In this document: positions 60,926-64,000 of the stretch, piece after piece | Layout: each line of letters opens with the position of its first letter | Numbering within the stretch: the stretch's first letter is position 1 | Source: Cannabis sativa | Taxonomy: Eukaryota; Streptophyta; Magnoliopsida; Rosales; Cannabaceae | DNA length: 64,000 bases | Reading direction: 5' to 3' | Assembly (NCBI RefSeq): GCF_029168945.1 | Contig: NC_083602.1 | Location: forward strand, 12,025,850-12,089,849 | Position numbers and translations under genes: made by a program | Notes under the pieces: model-generated | What the model was told of the DNA's origin: nothing | Seen by the model: the letters and a program-made list of their open reading frames with translations, nothing else | Database searches by the model: none

Positions 60926-62002
60926 TCAACCCTATTTTAGTATTTTTTTTTTTTAAATGATTAAGTGATATAGTTTGAAATGTAATATTTTAATGTGTGT
61001 ATATTATAAATAAAGAAACAGTTATAAAATTAGAAATATAATTTACTATTTTCAAATATTAGAAAGGTAGTGAAATTAACAAATTAAATAAAATCGCATG
61101 TCATTATAATAAATTAGAGAGAAATACTAAAAGATACAAGTGGTGCCTAGTACTCACCTTCGTATCAATCTCACTATTGTGCAATTAAGTATCGAGTTCC
61201 CAATAACTTAATATAATAATTTGTAGGGAGTATTGCTAACCAATCGCAAAGCAATGAATATAAAAATTTGCTAGACACCAGTGCCTTATAGCAATGCACT
61301 AAATTAAATTAAAAAAATAACTTGTTAAGTTTAATAAACGGAGCGTGTAAACAAAAATTAAATGTCTTTTCAACAAATGTGAATGTAGGATATAAAATAG
61401 GTCACACAATATTTTTTACTTTTGAAAACTGAAAATGAGATTATATAAAAATGTTGGTGATTGAATTTTCAATATAAATATTAGATAAAAGAATTAATTT
61501 GAACAAATTATAAGAATGTAAAATTTATACTTTAAATTGTAATGCTGAAAAAAAATGTAGAAATATTTTTAACTTTTGAGTTTTTTAAATTTTGAAAACA
61601 TTTTCAATTACAAATATTTAAGATTAGACTTAAATGTTTAAATTTTGTATCTTCAACTATTATTATTTTTATTATTATTGTGATATTTTTCAAGAGTAAA
61701 AAACATTTTCAATTACAAATATTTAAGATCTCAGTAGTAATAATAATTGAAATGTCTTTAATGTTTTTTACACAAATTTTATTATTATTTCACAAATTAT
61801 AGTTATTTATGTTTTAACATCTTATTTCATTTTACTACTTTAGTTATATGTATAATAGTTTATAAAAAATAATTCCGTAAATGTTAAAATTCAAGATCTC
61901 ATTAATAATCATAGTTAAAATATTTTTTTTTTCACTCGCATTTTTCTTATTATTATATATTTATGATCTATTTTTAAAGAAAATAAAATAAATGAAAGAA
62001 TC
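60926..62002. repeat. AT-rich DNA with a 29-bp direct repeat
   Basis: No gene seen. AAAACATTTTCAATTACAAA... occurs at 61595-61623 and again at 61700-61728. It may be the body of the Helitron-like element that ends at 60896. Confidence 0.4.
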
Positions 62003-62114
62003 TTATTTTAATGGGACATTATTTTTCTTAAACAATTCAAAAAAAAAAAAAAAAAGCAAATTCAGCCTCAATTTTTTTTTTAAAACAATATTATTTTAAT
62101 GGGACATTATTTTT
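62003..62114. repeat. 24-bp direct repeats around an A-rich 64-bp insert
   Basis: TTATTTTAATGGGACATTAT plus TTTT is present at 62003-62026 and 62091-62114. The sequence between contains a run of about 17 A (62040-62055 region) and a T run. It is either a local duplication or a tiny insertion with a long target duplication. Confidence 0.7.
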
Positions 62115-62187
62115 ATATACATTTTCTACATCTTGCTAATTTATTAATAATAAGAGCTTGATTTAATATATTACATTTGTAAAATCT

Positions 62188-62203
62188 AAGAGAAGGCCTT
62201 ACC
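62188..62203 (+). repeat. Target site duplication of the U6 retrocopy, left
   Basis: AAGAGAAGGCCTTACC, identical to 62291-62306. Confidence 0.92.
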
Positions 62204-62223
62204 GTCCCTTCGGGGACATCCGA

Positions 62224-62255
<32 letters not shown>

Positions 62256-62292
62256 GGCCCCTGCGCAAGGATGACACACACAAATCGAGAAA
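62204..62292 (+). pseudogene. U6: U6 snRNA retropseudogene, 3' truncated
   Basis: It matches plant U6 spliceosomal RNA from its first base (GTCCCTTCGGGGACATCC) through the ACAGAG box (ACGATACAGAGAAGATTAGC) to about nucleotide 87-89 of 102, ending ATCGAGAAA. The only visible change is G to A at 62278 (a former CpG). The 3' end with the U-rich tail is missing. Exact 16-bp duplications flank it; the right one overlaps the last two U6 bases. There is no upstream sequence element or TATA box of a plant U6 promoter, so it is a reverse-transcribed copy and not a functional gene. Confidence 0.93.
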
Positions 62293-62306
62293 GAGAAGGC
62301 CTTACC
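62291..62306 (+). repeat. Target site duplication of the U6 retrocopy, right
   Basis: AAGAGAAGGCCTTACC, same as 62188-62203. Its first two A are shared with the end of U6. Confidence 0.92.
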
Positions 62307-63176
62307 AATTATATTTCAATTGTATAATAAATTGATTTAAATTTAATTTTTGCTTACTTCACAATTCAGATAAATTCAAAACAAACCACACAATTCTAAA
62401 ATTTAAAACAAACCTCTTATAAGATTTTAAGATAGTATCATTGGGTTACCCACTGTTTTCTTGTTAGAAACTTGGCTTCTGGACTTTTAATATTTTCATT
62501 ATAATTAGTCATTAATATGCTCATCTTTAGTAGCTATAAATTAGAATCTTCAGTACATTTAATTAATTTGGTAAAAAAACTCATTTAATGGGATAAGATA
62601 AATAAAAAATCCTTAAGGAAGAAAGTATTTTAGTTATTGAAATTAATTTGACCAGTATATACATAAAAAATATATATTTAAGGTGGCATATTATTCTAAT
62701 AAATATCATATATTAATAAATCAATATAGTTTTAATTATTTAAATAAAATTAAAATAAAAAATTATGAGAAAATAATTTTTATATGAAAAAATAATTAAA
62801 TGGGTTTTTTATAATTATTTTAAACTTAATAAAGATTGAAAAATGCAAAAATATATTCTGCATTCACTTTTAAAAAAAATTGTAATGGGTAAGATTAAGT
62901 TCACCAATCACCCACATAGAAAATAAATAAAATACTTTTTATATGAAAAAAATAATTAAAGGGCTTTTTTTATACCTAAGAAGTTTAATATCAGATAATG
63001 GTCCAAAATTAAACCGTCGTGAAATTTTTTTGCACCCAACTCAAGCCAAGCTTGCATAAGACGATAGTTTGACTTGATCAAAATAAACTTCATAAAAGAA
63101 ACCTAATATGCTAACGAACTTAATAGTAAAGATACACACATAAATCTATAAGGAGTGCTATATATTTTTTGTATCA

Positions 63177-63180
<4 letters not shown>

Positions 63181-63208
<28 letters not shown>
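63181..63208. repeat. (AT)n microsatellite
   Basis: Fourteen uninterrupted AT units. Confidence 0.95.
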
Positions 63209-63212
<4 letters not shown>

Positions 63213-63831
63213 ATAAACACATAGATGACTAAGATCATCAAAAAATTTGATTTTAAAAAATAAAAATAAAAAAAATTAAAGATCATCAAGAAATCACTTT
63301 CTCACTAACCAAACAATCCAAAAGTTTTAAGTTCAAAGCACCAAACCATAACAAAATAAAAAATAATTAAGATTAATTAGAACACTGACCACACCAATTA
63401 AATATTTAAATTACCCAAAAATAATACAAGGCTCTCTTATTAAAAAAAATCCTTTTCAATGGCATCACATCATCATCTTGAATAACCACACATCACATTT
63501 CTCTAGCAACAAGCTTTCCATCTTCTCAAATTACAAACCTCTATAATTCAAAATCACACACCAAATTATAAATGAGACAAAATATTACAAGCACTAACAA
63601 ATAATAATATAAAAGAACATCACTCTCACACACTATCATTAAAAGAGAAACAATAACATTCTCTATTTCTCTCATTGTTCCCAATGAAAAATGTTTGACC
63701 TCCTCGATCTTCCATTTTCAAAGAAAAAACTCACCCTTCATGTGCTAAAAATTAGAGAAAGTGATTATTAGGTCAATTGAAATACATTAAATCTTCCCTC
63801 TCTATTTCTATATATATATATAACATCAAAT

Positions 63832-63833
<2 letters not shown>

Positions 63834-63862
<29 letters not shown>
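63834..63862. repeat. (AT)n microsatellite
   Basis: About fourteen AT units, with a shorter run at 63810-63821. Confidence 0.95.
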
Positions 63863-63866
<4 letters not shown>

Positions 63867-64000
63867 TTATGACAAATACAAAATAAAAAAATTAAATTTT
63901 AAAAATAGTGATTGTAATAAATTTGTGAGTTCTAATTTATGTGTAACTTATATTCTTCCACAAATCTAACAAATATAAACTAAAAATCAAAATTTTAGAA

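Larger units (their letters stand above)
62307..64000. other. AT-rich non-coding DNA
   Basis: No gene or domain recognised on either strand. It contains the two AT microsatellites listed separately. The pyrimidine- and CA-rich stretch 63440-63700 could be upstream of a gene outside the window, but nothing supports that directly. Confidence 0.5.

Noticed and set aside
60371..61180. MITE between GGGGTGCTAAGGAGACTC and AAGTGGTGCCTAGTACTCACC
   Set aside because: The two ends share only a few bases in inverted orientation and no target duplication was found.
62204..62292. Functional U6 snRNA gene
   Set aside because: 3' end missing, no plant U6 promoter elements, and flanked by target duplications.

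Overview
The window is plant nuclear repeat DNA, probably from a eudicot. The initiator-methionine tRNA primer sites, the CTATAAATAG promoters in 1.8-1.9 kb LTRs, the Copia domain order (gag-PR-IN-RT-RH) and the Tekay/Del-like Gypsy polyprotein all point there; the species cannot be read from the sequence. No intact host gene is visible. From 1 to 59228 everything can be assigned to LTR retrotransposons nested in one another. From 59229 to 64000 there is very AT-rich DNA with small transposon traces and a U6 snRNA retropseudogene.

One Copia family dominates. Its LTRs begin TGTTGGGTTTTATGCCC and end TTTCCAACA, and it makes 5-bp target duplications. Its proteins resemble the Angela/BARE lineage. 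There are two LTR subfamilies. Type 1 (elements A, F1, H, I) reads AACCCTTTTCAC about 130 bp in. Type 2 (B, C, D, E, F2) reads AAGTCCAGAACATATG at the same place.

Left part, 1-26656. A minus-strand coding copy, A, has its 3' LTR remnant at 6985-7917, its polyprotein at 7947-11556, its leader at 11557-13964 and 23955-24238, and its 5' LTR at 24239-26065. That last LTR also borders the 3' end of a second copy (26066-26656), so it is shared by two internal regions. A is interrupted by D (13965-23954, plus strand, complete but non-coding) and, in its 3' LTR, by B (plus strand, 4085-6984). B is in turn invaded by a minus-strand complex C (1-4084).

Middle part, 26657-59228. A plus-strand Gypsy element (Tekay/Del-like chromovirus; gag, PR, RT, RNase H, IN, chromodomain-like tail, 3' LTR; 5' LTR lost) was hit four times by the Copia family. 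These hits are E (28228-38156, TSD GCGCT), solo LTR F1 (40287-42200, TSD TTTTG), solo LTR F2 (42698-44541, TSD CTTGG) and H (46972-58999, TSD GTATT). H carries a minus-strand solo LTR, I (55796-57676, TSD GGTAG). Removing the insertions restores the Gypsy order exactly.

The most interesting content is in the long non-coding leaders of the Copia family. D, E and H are non-coding but were mobile. They share one decayed polyprotein and carry a second copy of a structured leader module where A has gag. All leaders carry a GC-rich block with small hairpins about 250-270 nt after the primer site, and further on a set of hairpins with the same CTAAT loop but different paired stems. H looks like a recombinant between A-type and D/E-type elements. 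These are candidates for RNA dimerisation or packaging signals of a trans-mobilised non-autonomous lineage.
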